Part shown: in pieces, positions 8,670-18,263 of the stretch | Position numbering within the stretch: the first letter of the stretch is position 1 | Layout of the letters: the number at the start of each line of letters is the position of its first letter | From: Planctomycetia bacterium | GTDB lineage: Bacteria; Planctomycetota; Planctomycetia; Planctomycetales; Planctomycetaceae | Assembly (NCBI GenBank): GCA_026400935.1 | Contig: JAPLNX010000104.1 | Coordinates: 1 to 53,919, forward strand | Reading direction: 5' to 3' | DNA: 53,919 nt | Position numbers and translations under genes: made by a program | The notes under the pieces: generated by a model | The model's input: only the letters and a program-made list of their open reading frames with translations | What the model was told of the DNA's origin: nothing | Database searches by the model: none

Positions 8670-9842
8670 TCACCGTTTTCCTGCATCGCGATCCAAAGCA
8701 GATGCGGCATCACGCCACACGATTGCGAGTTCTTTTTTTCCTAGTTGTTCGCAAACCTTTGCCAAGTCGAGACGAACGCTCGCGTTTTGTGGCTCGTTGA
8801 TAGCTTGCTTGTTGAGTTCCACGAGTCGCTCGAACAGTGCTCTCGCGACATTCCGTCGCTCCAGAAACTCTTGAGCTTCTGAGTCCTTGCCAAGTCGTCG
8901 GTAGGCCAAAGAAATCTCATACAAAGCTTGGTGATTCGTTGGCTCAGCATCCACAAGTTTTTGAAGCGTGTGGAGTGCTTCCGTGGTTCGCTCCTCATCA
9001 AGAGCAATCCGCACGCTCATCCAGAGGGCCTGACGATCGCTTGGCTCCAAACGTTGAGCAGCCAGCAGTTGTTGCTTTGCCTCACCATGCCGGTTCAATG
9101 TCCATAGGCATTCCGCCCGCACGACTCGTGGTTCGACCGCGTTTTCAGGCCATTCAAACTCCAGTGTTCGTAACGCTTCCTCAAACTGGTTTTGCTGAAT
9201 GAGAGTCTGTGCGAACGCAAGTCGGATCTCACCAACGATCATCGGTGGCGGTTCAAGATCAAGCGCTCGCTGAAAGTCCACAATCGCCTCTTGGTATCGC
9301 TCAAAATCTTTGTGCATCACACCAAGCAAGCGATACGGCGAATAATCCTTGGGCTCCAGTCGGGCAAGCTCTTTCAAATGAAACTCAGCCTGAGTCAGAT
9401 CACCAAGATCAAAATAAGTGGCCCCTAACCACCGATGCGCGTCAGCGAGATCAGGGTCACGGCGCAGCAAGTCGCGGCCAACGGCAACAACCTCGCTGAA
9501 TTGTTTGAGTTGATAAAACGCTTCACATAGCAAAAGTTGCGATTTTTGACGCAATCCACCAACAGACCTTATTCGCATCAACTCTGCGATGGCCTCATGG
9601 GTGTTTCCTGTACGAAGCAACAAACCGCCTCGCAGAAATTGGATCTCATCTGAAAGTACCGACTTTCGTTTAAGTGCTTCAATCTGCCGCGAGACCGTTA
9701 GCCAATCACCGCGAACTAAAGCATTTTCTCCCTTGGAAAAATCGTCTTCGGTTGTCAGTACCTGATTGGCAAACCAAATCAAAACGGCAAACCCAACAAG
9801 GCCAATTAGCAGCCAACACGGGATACTCTTGAGCAAACTCAT
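8670..9842 (-). CDS. Membrane-anchored TPR protein
   Basis: A 390-residue protein with an N-terminal hydrophobic anchor (PCWLLIGLVGFAVLIWFANQ) followed by about nine tetratricopeptide-type helix pairs. Examples are ADAHRWLGATYFDLGDLTQA, DYSPYRLLGVMHKDFERYQE and NHQALYEISLAYRRLGKDSE. It is the last gene of a minus-strand run with the DUF1559 protein and the lipoprotein upstream. The TPR protein on the other side of the MITE (12329-13642) has the same anchor-plus-TPR plan. TPR arrays bind other proteins; the partner is unknown. Confidence 0.85.
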   Translation of the reverse strand: MSLLKSIPCWLLIGLVGFAVLIWFANQVLTTEDDFSKGENALVRGDWLTVSRQIEALKRKSVLSDEIQFLRGGLLLRTGNTHEAIAELMRIRSVGGLRQKSQLLLCEAFYQLKQFSEVVAVGRDLLRRDPDLADAHRWLGATYFDLGDLTQAEFHLKELARLEPKDYSPYRLLGVMHKDFERYQEAIVDFQRALDLEPPPMIVGEIRLAFAQTLIQQNQFEEALRTLEFEWPENAVEPRVVRAECLWTLNRHGEAKQQLLAAQRLEPSDRQALWMSVRIALDEERTTEALHTLQKLVDAEPTNHQALYEISLAYRRLGKDSEAQEFLERRNVARALFERLVELNKQAINEPQNASVRLDLAKVCEQLGKKELAIVWRDAASALDRDAGKR

Positions 9843-9973
9843 CGGAGATACAGTTGCCCTGAATAACGCGTTTTACTTTGCATTCACTTCAATGATGCCA
9901 CAGCACTAATGACGATCAACATCATCCAAGTCGGAGAGTTTGATCTGAGCCAATCGCATAAATAGAACCTCAA

Positions 9974-10489
9974 TTACTTCAATTCAACCTTGAGGTCATT
10001 CGTGCCAGATCTAATTTCATAGATAAGGCCACTTGTTGGTGCGTCTCCGTATTTGTCCAATGGAGACTTTCCCGCCTCTGGCTTTCTACCTTTCTTCTTT
10101 TGAATCTCATTGAATTTCATCATTGACTGCATTGCAGACTGTGTCGATGCACTCGGATCATTGGTGTTGGTTACAGAGCCGGAACTGGGCAACTCTATCG
10201 ACCCCTCGTTTTCACTCACAACCTTAATCGCAAGACGGATCCTTCCAATTGCAACTCCTTTGCGTTCATCCGTCCAGAGTGTGAACTTTCCCTGATCGTC
10301 TGAGCTTCCTGATGCAATCGGGCCTTTTTCAGGGAAAGCCATGATGCTTGCTTTAGCGAGTGGCGCACCGTTGTATGAAACCACACCGCTAGCATTCGCT
10401 AACGTGACGCCACCATCGTCTGCACCACAGCCAATCAAGCACGCAATCATCAACGTTGCCAACAGTGGAAGCACATTGCGAAACGCCAT
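9974..10489 (-). CDS. Small planctomycete lipoprotein
   Basis: The ATG at 10489 gives a 171-residue protein with a lipoprotein signal: MAFRNVLPLLATLMIACLIG then Cys-Gly (lipobox LIGC). The mature part begins GVTLANASGVVSYNGAPLA and KASIMAFPEKG, the short beta-sandwich seen in planctomycete lipoproteins related to carboxypeptidase regulatory-like domains. The middle is Ser/Thr/Asn-rich with KKKGRKPEAGKS, and it ends GTNDLKVELK. Such lipoproteins regularly follow a DUF1559 gene, as here. The two genes are separated by an intrinsic terminator, so this gene may be read through or have its own promoter. Function unknown. Confidence 0.85.
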   Translation of the reverse strand: MAFRNVLPLLATLMIACLIGCGADDGGVTLANASGVVSYNGAPLAKASIMAFPEKGPIASGSSDDQGKFTLWTDERKGVAIGRIRLAIKVVSENEGSIELPSSGSVTNTNDPSASTQSAMQSMMKFNEIQKKKGRKPEAGKSPLDKYGDAPTSGLIYEIRSGTNDLKVELK

Positions 10490-10552
10490 TTCAGATTCTC
10501 CCTGTACTCCGACAAGAACCATAGATTGTCACCTAGAAGTGACGAGCCATTG

Positions 10553-10581
10553 AAAAACCGCAGACAGAATTCTGTCTGCGG
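10553..10581 (-). terminator. Intrinsic terminator after the DUF1559 gene
   Basis: A perfect 24-nt dyad (CCGCAGACAGAA/TTCTGTCTGCGG, 10558-10581) is followed on the minus strand by five T residues (10553-10557). It lies 61 nt past the DUF1559 stop and before the lipoprotein start, so it should separate the strongly needed first gene from the downstream ones. Confidence 0.85.
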
Positions 10582-10642
10582 TCCAATGATTTCATCAATC
10601 AATGAAAACAAAAATGTTTTCGAGACCGAGATGAATGCACAC

Positions 10643-11662
10643 TTAGAATTCAGAAACTGGCTTTCCTTCATTTCTGCCGCCAAGTCGCGTGTAAGTCGTG
10701 TAATCAATGCTTTGGTTGATGAAGCGAACGGCACCGTCAACCATCACAAAATGCGCGCCACCAGTGTGTGAAGATCGAAAGCCCCAAGAAAAATTCCAAT
10801 TATTCTGGGCTCGACAGTCAGTACCACCATTCAGGCACTGAGCAGGAACCGGCGTCAGATTTGCCATTTTCGGGCACGTACACATGTTGTTGAGCGGAAC
10901 GCTGGTTGAAGCATGTGCATTCCCCATCCCGTTAAAATGCCAAGCACCACCATTGTGGTCATGGCAAGCAGGAAGAATTTCACCGACTGCAAATGTTGAA
11001 GAAGTCCCATCGGTAACATTCTTGAACCCAATACACATACCCAGCCGAGAAAACACGCCAGAGATTCCCGAAGGGCTCTGGGTATTACCATGTCCCGCCC
11101 AACCATTGGTAGGATCCGACGCATACTTATCGCAAGAACCATTTGCTGAGGGAGTCGCCTGCCATCCCAGCGAGCCTGAATAGTTCGTTTGTGCCCACCC
11201 AGTATTATCATCGGCAATTCCGGTTCCGTCAGACGGGCATCGGAGATAGGGAGCGAGAGTCACTCGCAACTGTTTGCCTCCACCCGTATCAACGTTGTAA
11301 GAGCAAGGGTTGGCACTCGGAAGGTCAACCCAGGGAGTGCCCGTTTTCTTCATGTCGAGCTTCTTGTAAGCAGGAGTCATGTCCATGAATGGCATGACTC
11401 GCAGCTGCCAACTGTAGGAATTCGTTGTGTCTTCCCAACGATCTGCTTGACCGGCAATCGGAATCCGGTTGTAGACGTCGTGATAATTGTTGATTGCCAG
11501 ACCGTATTGCTTGAGCACATTCTTGCATTGAGAACGTCTCGCGGCCTCACGAGCTTGCTGTACTGCGGGCAAAAGTAATGCAATCAAAATCGCAATGATG
11601 GCAATCACGACCAACAGTTCAATTAATGTGAACGCTGGCCGTTTACAAAGGTGCCGACGCAT
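10643..11662 (-). CDS. DUF1559 prepilin-type protein
   Basis: A 339-residue DUF1559 protein, among the most expanded families of Planctomycetes. From the ATG at 11662 (AAGGAGAAGTGGT directly upstream) it has a type IV prepilin leader: [19 protein letters not shown], with cleavage expected before Phe and the conserved Glu at +5. The helix continues [20 protein letters not shown]. Near the C-terminus it has the H-X9-D-G motif ([18 protein letters not shown]) of the family. These proteins are thought to be pseudopilin-like surface or periplasmic components. A terminator follows the gene; the lipoprotein gene comes next, a recurrent pairing. Confidence 0.95.
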   Translation of the reverse strand: MRRHLCKRPAFTLIELLVVIAIIAILIALLLPAVQQAREAARRSQCKNVLKQYGLAINNYHDVYNRIPIAGQADRWEDTTNSYSWQLRVMPFMDMTPAYKKLDMKKTGTPWVDLPSANPCSYNVDTGGGKQLRVTLAPYLRCPSDGTGIADDNTGWAQTNYSGSLGWQATPSANGSCDKYASDPTNGWAGHGNTQSPSGISGVFSRLGMCIGFKNVTDGTSSTFAVGEILPACHDHNGGAWHFNGMGNAHASTSVPLNNMCTCPKMANLTPVPAQCLNGGTDCRAQNNWNFSWGFRSSHTGGAHFVMVDGAVRFINQSIDYTTYTRLGGRNEGKPVSEF

Positions 11663-11713
11663 ACCACTTCTCCTTGTTAGAGCGATAAGGACCAAACGGA
11701 TCATGTAGAGAAC

Positions 11714-11940
11714 TTAGAGGCTATCCGGAAAGAATCATCGCAAATTATCGAGCGGCGAAGCCGCAGGTACGTAGCCGTCACCGCTCCGCGTGACGAGCCG
11801 AGTGCTACAAAACGATCGGAATACTGCGACGATTCGAGCCGTGTCGAGCGTCTGGCTCATCACGCGGAGCGATGATGGCTACGTAGAGCGAAGCCACGCG
11901 AACTCGGAATCACCGCACAAACTTTTCGGATAGCCTCTTA
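11714..11940. mobile_element. MITE-like element with TTA target duplication
   Basis: A 221-bp noncoding element (11717-11937) is bounded by 16-nt terminal inverted repeats, GAGGCTATCCGGAAAG on the left and GAGGCTATCCGAAAAG (reverse complement of 11922-11937) on the right. Direct TTA trinucleotides flank it at 11714-11716 and 11938-11940. GAG ends with a TNA target duplication are typical of the IS1031 group of the IS5 family. Inside are two facing arms (11768-11806 and 11847-11885) of the CTACGTAGCC palindromic repeat also found at 6241-6364. It has no open frame of its own. It lies 51 nt upstream of the DUF1559 start. Confidence 0.75.
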
Positions 11941-12328
11941 GATCTGTAAGTTTTGGAAATTACGTCTACGCGGCTAACCGACCGACTTCAGCCACCCTAA
12001 ACGCAGAAAAAAAAACCGCAACGACAAGCTTAAAAAATTGTGAATTTTGTACTGAGTAGTGCGAGCCTACGACCAATTCTGGTGTTTTGTTTGAGAACTT
12101 GTTTTGCAGATGACAAAAAAGGCGAAGCATTTACTGTGCATGTAATCTCAAATTTCGAAAGTGCATTGCACTGGCAATTCTGAAAGGCCGTAATCAGCAT
12201 TCGCTTTCCGGTCATGTGACCTAAGATGAACTCACCTACACCGCAAATCGTCACCGTTCTTGCTAAGCATTTTGCGGCCTAGCTTAACCCTCAGATTGTG
12301 CTCGCGATTTCTGAGTAAGGCAAATCCA
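11941..12328. other. Intergenic region, no gene seen
   Basis: About 390 nt between the MITE and the TPR gene, AT-richer than its surroundings, with an A-tract at 12006-12016. A 74-codon minus-strand frame (12030-12254) has no protein-like features. Promoters for the divergent genes on both sides presumably lie here, but none stands out. Confidence 0.5.
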
Positions 12329-13642
12329 ATGCATCCGAACGGTCGTACCAAACGGAGACAAAAACGCATTCTTCTAGCGACGATCGTCACATGCATCGTG
12401 GCGAATTTCGTACTTGTGGCATACCCGTTCGTGAGACATCACTACGATGTTACCCATGCCCAAAGTTTGCTCAGAAAACGACTTACAGAACAGGCTTTGT
12501 TGGTACTTGAAGGAGCCGCCACGCGATGTCCAGACTGCGGGCAGCTCCAGTTTTTGATTGCGCGTTGCCAAAGACGAATGGGACGGATGGACAAAGTTTG
12601 TGCACATCTTGCGAAAGCTGCCGTCCGGAGTTTTCCGAAGCGTGAACTGGATCGGGAGGAGTGGCTGGCATTGGCTCAGTCTGGCCAAATGCGAGACGCG
12701 CAACCACATCTCTCAGAGTTGCTGGTCAATCCAGGAGATGACGGAGCGGAAATCTGCGAAGCGTACGTCAACGGTTTCTTTCTCACGAATCAGTTCGATA
12801 GAGCGTTTGAGTTGCTTGCGGCTTGGGAGGCGGCTTTTCCCCAAGATTCTCAACCCTATTTATTTCGCGGGCGGTATCAGGAGGGGCGTGCAAACTTTTC
12901 AGAAGCTATTGCGGCATATCGGCAAGGGCTTTTCCGCGAAAGTGGTCGGCACGATTTCCTGCTGAATCTATCGCGGTGTCTCATCGCACTTCATGAGCAT
13001 GAAGAAGCCTCACAGATTTTGACCCACCTTCAGACTGAGATGCCCAATGATGCCGAAGTCCATGAAGTGATGGGGCGTTGTCTGCTGCAGCGTGGCGAGA
13101 CGGAAAAATCACGTCAGGTTTTGAATAAACTTTTGAACCTATTTCCTAAACATGCGACGGCCCGACTTTTGATGGCCCGCTGTTATCAGGAAGAGCGACG
13201 TTATCAGGATTCCTTAACGCTTCTCGAAGAACTGGCTGCCGAAAGAAGTTTCGACATTGAAGTGCGTTATTCATTCGCGCTAACTCTCCAATCAACCGGC
13301 GACACACATCGTGCCGCGAAAGAATTTCAGTTTGTCACAACGGCTCGTGAAGCGATCGCCCAAGCCCGCCAGATGGCAGACACTGTCATCGCTAAAGAGC
13401 CCCGGAACGCAGACCTCCGATATCAAATTGGGGCTATCCTCTTGAAGTATGAATCTCCGGAAGCCGGAGCTGGCTGGTTAAGAAGTGCTCTGGAGTTTGA
13501 TCCTAATCATCAACTTTCACACCGTGCATTGGCTGAGTTCTACGAGCAGCGTGGTCTCGTTGACTTTGCTCGTTCGCATCGCGAGCAGCAACAGGCATCA
13601 AAGACTTCAGGCAAAGACCCACACGTCCCAGCCGCAAAGTAG
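12329..13642 (+). CDS. Membrane-anchored TPR protein
   Basis: A 437-residue protein from the ATG at 12329 (TAAGG 8 nt upstream). The basic N-terminus MHPNGRTKRRQKR leads into one transmembrane helix (LLATIVTCIVANFVLVAYPF). The rest is a long array of tetratricopeptide-like helix pairs, for example QPYLFRGRYQEGRANFSEAI, HATARLLMARCYQEERRYQD and NHQLSHRALAEFYEQRGLVD. The CPDCG pair near residue 66 is a lone CxxC and probably not a zinc site. The plan matches the TPR gene at 8670-9842 on the opposite strand, so the two may be functional relatives around the DUF1559 locus. No enzymatic domain is present. Confidence 0.85.
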   Translation: MHPNGRTKRRQKRILLATIVTCIVANFVLVAYPFVRHHYDVTHAQSLLRKRLTEQALLVLEGAATRCPDCGQLQFLIARCQRRMGRMDKVCAHLAKAAVRSFPKRELDREEWLALAQSGQMRDAQPHLSELLVNPGDDGAEICEAYVNGFFLTNQFDRAFELLAAWEAAFPQDSQPYLFRGRYQEGRANFSEAIAAYRQGLFRESGRHDFLLNLSRCLIALHEHEEASQILTHLQTEMPNDAEVHEVMGRCLLQRGETEKSRQVLNKLLNLFPKHATARLLMARCYQEERRYQDSLTLLEELAAERSFDIEVRYSFALTLQSTGDTHRAAKEFQFVTTAREAIAQARQMADTVIAKEPRNADLRYQIGAILLKYESPEAGAGWLRSALEFDPNHQLSHRALAEFYEQRGLVDFARSHREQQQASKTSGKDPHVPAAK

Positions 13643-14152
13643 ACTACGTCACCGCGTGTGGTATTTTCCAGGAGAGTTCATTGAAGCAGAATGCAAAATC
13701 ACGCAGCCGATCTCCGAGTATAGAAGCCAAAAGTCCCGTGATCAGAACTCGCTTTTGTGGTGAGTTCGGACCGGATACGAGCGAAACTTGTGAACGCTTC
13801 GGGTTGTGCGACTTAGCAAGCATTTCGAGGGCAGCGATCCCCCTGTTTTCAACCGTCATCAACAGACTTTCCAAACAGACCACTTCGGATCGCCGGTTGA
13901 GCCAATCCGAATACACCCTGGCTGACACGAACTCAGCCCTGAGTGCCAAAGGGGTATTCTCCTGCCGACCCCGCGCCAATGGCAGCAAAATCCATACGCC
14001 CGCGACAACCATCCGCTCATTCGGGAGACGGTTAGAACCTTTCTACCGATGGTGCGGTGAAACACCGTGACGAACCGATCTGGAATGCGGAGTGTGCTCA
14101 TCGTACCGCTCCATCTTGCTTCGTCAGTTGTGTCGTTTGGGAGACGCCCAGC
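13643..14152. other. Region of uncertain coding status
   Basis: 510 nt between the TPR gene and the RTX gene. Two overlapping open frames exist: 13681-14070 plus (TTG start, 129 codons, Ser/Arg-rich) and 13644-14012 minus (122 codons, with an LLPLARGRQ segment). Neither has a good start, a recognisable motif or a natural composition. It could be leader sequence for the surface protein or remnant coding sequence. I leave it unannotated. Confidence 0.4.
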
Positions 14153-16855
14153 ATGTGCATTTCTTCGTGGCTCCGTTCGGTTCGAACCAAGTTGCGTTCA
14201 TCTCGCTTCATCAAAGAGATGATGCGTCCGACAGGCCGTATGACGCTGCGAAACCCACAAATTGAACGGCTGGAGTCTCGGCAATTACTGACGGCAGACG
14301 TCCTGGTACATGTCGATAACACCGGTCATCTTTTGCTAGACGACATTGCCGGTACATCCAGCAATATCACCGTCAAGCGAAACAGCCAGACGAACGAGTT
14401 CATCGTCACTTCGACGACGGACGAACTGACCACCGACGGCACGACCTTCACGAATCACGTCCGTGTCTCCGGTGCGTTGGTCACTCGAGGCTTGATCGCA
14501 AATTTGGGGGACGGCGATGACCGCCTGGATCTCTCGGCCTTTCCGCAATCGACAGCGGTTTTTGGCGGTATGGGCAATGACACAGTGCTGGGCGGGACGA
14601 ACATCGACAGTTTGTTTGGCGAAGCTGGCGACGACGTGCTGCAAGGGGGCAAGGGTAACGACGCGCTCTTGGGTGATTCAGGCAACGACATCTTACGCGG
14701 TGGAGATGGTGCGGACTTACTCATTGGCGGTGATGACAACGACACGGTCAGTGGCCAGAACGGTAACGACACGATCGCGGCTGGGGATTCGGACGGTACA
14801 GATAACATCAGCGGTGGATACGGGACCGACCTGTTCGCCCAAGAGACCGACTCCGGCATCGTTATGGTGACGAATTCAACGCTCACCGGCTTAGGGGCGT
14901 CCGCAGATGATGTCGAAAGCTTCACGGGGATCGAACGAGTGTTGCTGATTGGCGGTGACGGTAACAATTCGTTTGATGCTTCTGCTGCTTCAATGCCAGT
15001 CACGCTTCTCGGTGGCAAAGGGGACGACGCCCTCTTCGGCGGTGCCGGGAAAGATTTGCTGATCGGTGGTGATGGGGCCGACACGCTTGATGGAGGTGCG
15101 AAAAACGACACACTCCAAGGGGGTGGGGTTAACGCTCCGCTTGAAACGATCGAGGAAATCGACCCATTGGAGGAGGAAAACGAGTTCCTTGAAATTGGTG
15201 AGGAGCTCGACACAGTCGGAAACGGGAAGATTAGCTCGCCCGACGACGGCAACGATGTGCTCTCCGGCGGCTCAGGAGACGATCTGCTCGATGGTGCGAT
15301 CGGTGACGACACCATGAGCGGTGGCAGCGGCAATGACACGCTCATCAGTGGAGCGGGTGACGATTCGCTGGCGGGCGAAATCGGCAACGATTTTATTGAT
15401 GCCGGAAGTGGAAACGACACCGTCACGGGAGGTGATGGCAACGACACGCTCCGTGGCCGAGAGGGTGACGACGCGATCGATGGCGGAGCCGGTTCCGACG
15501 GGATCACGGGTGATGAAGGGGCCGATTCGCTGTCCGGAGGGGGTGGTAACGACATCCTCGCCGGCGGTGCCGACAGCGACACAATCGACGGTGAAGATGG
15601 CAATGATTCAATCACCGGGGGAGGCGATGTTGACCTCATCACCGGTGGTGAGGGGAACGACACACTCTCTGGCGATGATGGCAACGACACCGTGAGTGGC
15701 GATGCCGGAAACGACCTTGTGAATGGCCTGAATGGCGACGACAGCCTGTCGGGTGGAGACGGGAACGACTCTGTCACCGGCGGCAACGACAACGACGAGA
15801 TCGACGGCGGTTCAGGCAAAGACACTGTCTCCGGTGAATCAGGTGACGACACGCTCGAAGGCGGCACCGAGAACGACAAGATCTACGGTGGCCTCGGCAA
15901 TGATGAACTCACCGATGAAGCTGGCAACGACATCCTGGACGGCGGGCTTGGTGATGACAGCGTCGATGGAGGTGTCGGGAATGATCAAGTCGCTGGCTCT
16001 GAGGGAGATGACTTGGTCATTGGCGGCGATGGAAACGATACGGTTTTGGGCGGTTCTGGAAACGATGTGCTTGAAGGGGACGCTGGCAACGATCAAGTGC
16101 TCGGTGGTCTCGGCAATGATGAAATGACCGGTGGCGATGGGGACGACACTTTGGATGGCCAAGATGGCGACGACACCATCAGTGGTAGCAGCGGCATCGA
16201 TCAAGTCACTGGCGGTGCTGGCAGCGACTTGTTTTCTGAAGAGACCGATTCGGTCTTGGTGTTTGTCAAACAACAGAACTTCAATGTCGTCATCATCGAA
16301 CAAAGTGCGATTCTGCTCGAAAGCAAGACGATCTCGGGATTTGAGAAAGTGGAAGTTGTTGGTGGCGATTCCGACAACTTCATTGACGCGACGAGTTCGC
16401 CAATCCCAGTCTTGCTCGACGGTGGTAACGGTACTGACACCCTGCTTGGCGGCATGAGCAACGACATCCTGTTTGGCGGCGACGGTGATGATTCCATCGA
16501 CGGCGGCCAGGGAAACGATGTCATTGACGGCGAAGCGGGCAATGACAGCATCAAAGGCGGAATCGGTGATGATGCAATTCGTGGCGGTTCGGATAACGAC
16601 ACGATCAATGGCGGCACAGGCAGTGACACAGTCCTCGGAAGTGAGGGGGACGATTCACTCAACGGTGGCAGCGGCAACGATAAAGTGCTCGGCGAAGCGG
16701 GCATTGATTTTGTTTCGGGTGATTCTGGAACAGATCGATTGGCCGGGGGCGGAAACGGTAATGCGAAAGACCCGAGCGACACGATCGTGGGGTCAGCGTC
16801 GGAAATTCATGAGTTTTATTCCTTCGATTTCGATGCGTTGCTGGCCGGGCTCTGA
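14153..16855 (+). CDS. LEPR-XLL surface protein with RTX-type calcium-binding repeats
   Basis: A 900-residue protein. Its N-terminus is the planctomycete export signature: MCISSWLRSVRTKLRSSR, then IERLESRQLLTADV, a form of the LEPR-XLL motif. I chose the ATG at 14153 (GGGAG 9 nt upstream) because this start gives that standard leader; ATGs at 14057, 14219 and 14222 are alternatives. Most of the rest is a parallel-beta-roll array of nonapeptides of the type GGxGNDxLx, which bind Ca2+ in haemolysin-type repeats. The array is broken twice by a related non-RTX module (about 14824-15010 and 16222-16430), and by an acidic insert (ETIEEIDPLEEENEF). The protein is presumably secreted or cell-surface. 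A strong terminator follows at 16960. Confidence 0.9.
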   Translation: MCISSWLRSVRTKLRSSRFIKEMMRPTGRMTLRNPQIERLESRQLLTADVLVHVDNTGHLLLDDIAGTSSNITVKRNSQTNEFIVTSTTDELTTDGTTFTNHVRVSGALVTRGLIANLGDGDDRLDLSAFPQSTAVFGGMGNDTVLGGTNIDSLFGEAGDDVLQGGKGNDALLGDSGNDILRGGDGADLLIGGDDNDTVSGQNGNDTIAAGDSDGTDNISGGYGTDLFAQETDSGIVMVTNSTLTGLGASADDVESFTGIERVLLIGGDGNNSFDASAASMPVTLLGGKGDDALFGGAGKDLLIGGDGADTLDGGAKNDTLQGGGVNAPLETIEEIDPLEEENEFLEIGEELDTVGNGKISSPDDGNDVLSGGSGDDLLDGAIGDDTMSGGSGNDTLISGAGDDSLAGEIGNDFIDAGSGNDTVTGGDGNDTLRGREGDDAIDGGAGSDGITGDEGADSLSGGGGNDILAGGADSDTIDGEDGNDSITGGGDVDLITGGEGNDTLSGDDGNDTVSGDAGNDLVNGLNGDDSLSGGDGNDSVTGGNDNDEIDGGSGKDTVSGESGDDTLEGGTENDKIYGGLGNDELTDEAGNDILDGGLGDDSVDGGVGNDQVAGSEGDDLVIGGDGNDTVLGGSGNDVLEGDAGNDQVLGGLGNDEMTGGDGDDTLDGQDGDDTISGSSGIDQVTGGAGSDLFSEETDSVLVFVKQQNFNVVIIEQSAILLESKTISGFEKVEVVGGDSDNFIDATSSPIPVLLDGGNGTDTLLGGMSNDILFGGDGDDSIDGGQGNDVIDGEAGNDSIKGGIGDDAIRGGSDNDTINGGTGSDTVLGSEGDDSLNGGSGNDKVLGEAGIDFVSGDSGTDRLAGGGNGNAKDPSDTIVGSASEIHEFYSFDFDALLAGL

Positions 16856-16959
16856 TTTATCCGTCGAATAATCGCAATCTCATCGAGCTTGTCCCGCCGA
16901 GGAGAGGTTGTCGCGCGAACGAGATCGTGCGTGGCGTTGAAACTCACAGACAGAAACCT

Positions 16960-17003
16960 GAAACTCGAACTGCGTCGCTGACGTTGTTCGAGTTTCTTTT
17001 TTT
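16960..17003 (+). terminator. Intrinsic terminator after the RTX gene
   Basis: GAAACTCGAAC (16960-16970) pairs exactly with GTTCGAGTTTC (16986-16996), with a 15-nt loop and seven T residues right after the stem (16997-17003). It lies about 105 nt beyond the RTX stop and 27 nt before the DUF4432 start. A third GAGTTCGAGTTTC copy follows at 17004-17016 and could compete for pairing. Confidence 0.85.
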
Positions 17004-17029
17004 GAGTTCGAGTTTCCTCGGAGCCTCTC

Positions 17030-18211
17030 ATGCCTGTTGAGCATCGCGTGCTGACTGATGTCGCGAATCACGTTTACCACGATCACTTCGAGCTGACCGG
17101 AGCGAACTCGCCGCTGGCTGGCTCAACAAACTGGGCGGTGCGGCAACGACGGATGAAAGGTGGCTTGTCGGACGGAGTCGATGTTGTCGAACTCGACAAC
17201 GGTGCGTTGCGGATGGAAGTGTTGCCGACGCGCGGCATGGGTTTGTGGCGAGGGAGCTTTCAAGGGATTCCAATCGGCTGGGATTCGCCGGTGAAGTTGC
17301 CGGTGAACCCTGCCTTCGTGAATCAGACCGAACGCGGCGGACTCGGTTGGTTGGCGGGGTTCAACGAACTTCTTTGCCGCTGCGGCCTGTCATTCATGGG
17401 GCCTCCCGGTCGCGACACGGATTTCAAAGATCATCCGATCCTGGGCGAGTTGACCCTGCATGGCAAAATCGCCAACACACCCGCGCATCGAGTCGAGCTC
17501 AAGACTGACCCCGCAACCGGCAAACTCTCCGTGACCGGCGTTGTCGATGAGTGCTCGATGTTCGGTCCGTGCTTGCGATTGACCTCGACCATTGAAACGA
17601 TGGTCGGATCAAGCAGCCTCACAATCATTGATGAAGTGACGAACCTTTCGGCGAAACCAGCAGAATTTCAATTGCTTTATCACACCAACATCGGCCGGCC
17701 GTTCCTCGACACCGACGGGCGTTTTTTGGCACCAGTTCTGGAGATGAGTCCTCGCGATGCGCGCGCGGCGGAAGGGATTGATTCGTTTGATAAATACGAA
17801 GCACCTGACGCCAGTTACGCCGAGCAAGCGTACTTGTTTCGGTTAATTGGGAACGCAAAACGGCAAACGGTCACCCTGTTGCGAAACGCGGCGGGAGATC
17901 GCGGCTTAAGCCTACGATTTTCGTTGACCGATTTTCCCTGCTTTACACTTTGGAAGAACACCGCTGCTGAGGCAGACGGTTATGTCACGGGACTCGAACC
18001 GGGAACCAACTTCCCGAACGTCCGCAGCTTTGAGCGAGCACAAGGCCGCGTCACCACATTGGCCCCCGGAGCCTCGAGACGACTGGTACTCGAAATGGCG
18101 ATTCACGCCGACCACGAGAGTGTCTCGGCAATTGCCAGCGAAATCTCAGAACTTCAAGAAACGATGACCGTGAAGTTCAACCGCCAACCGCAAGCGTCGT
18201 TTTCGCCGTAA
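17030..18211 (+). CDS. DUF4432 family protein (aldose-1-epimerase-like fold)
   Basis: A 393-residue protein of the DUF4432 family, whose members have the galactose-mutarotase beta-sandwich fold. Recognisable blocks are VVELDNGALRMEVLPTRGMG, IPIGWDSPVKLPVNPAF, FNELLCRCGLSFMGPPG and GELTLHGKIANTPAH. A late conserved block reads LWKNTAAEADGYVTGLEPGT, with NFPNVRSFERAQGR. Conserved His/Glu of the fold probably bind a sugar, but the ligand is unknown. It has no signal peptide, so it is cytoplasmic. The terminator just upstream separates it from the RTX gene; the next gene starts 52 nt downstream and may be in the same transcript. Confidence 0.9.
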   Translation: MPVEHRVLTDVANHVYHDHFELTGANSPLAGSTNWAVRQRRMKGGLSDGVDVVELDNGALRMEVLPTRGMGLWRGSFQGIPIGWDSPVKLPVNPAFVNQTERGGLGWLAGFNELLCRCGLSFMGPPGRDTDFKDHPILGELTLHGKIANTPAHRVELKTDPATGKLSVTGVVDECSMFGPCLRLTSTIETMVGSSSLTIIDEVTNLSAKPAEFQLLYHTNIGRPFLDTDGRFLAPVLEMSPRDARAAEGIDSFDKYEAPDASYAEQAYLFRLIGNAKRQTVTLLRNAAGDRGLSLRFSLTDFPCFTLWKNTAAEADGYVTGLEPGTNFPNVRSFERAQGRVTTLAPGASRRLVLEMAIHADHESVSAIASEISELQETMTVKFNRQPQASFSP

Positions 18212-18263
18212 TGCACGAAACTTTCTGAGTGGGACCAAGCCCAGTTGCGTTTAGGAATCACAC

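Noticed and set aside
12030-12254. A 74-codon minus-strand frame in the TPR upstream region
   Set aside because: No ribosome binding site and no protein-like pattern.
14455-15879. A 474-codon open frame on the minus strand inside the RTX gene, rich in Ser/Pro
   Set aside because: It is the antisense of the GGxGND repeat array; the low complexity comes from the repeat on the other strand.
14600-16700. Regular short repeats that could suggest a CRISPR array
   Set aside because: They are in-frame, imperfect 27-nt codon repeats of the RTX nonapeptide without unique spacers.
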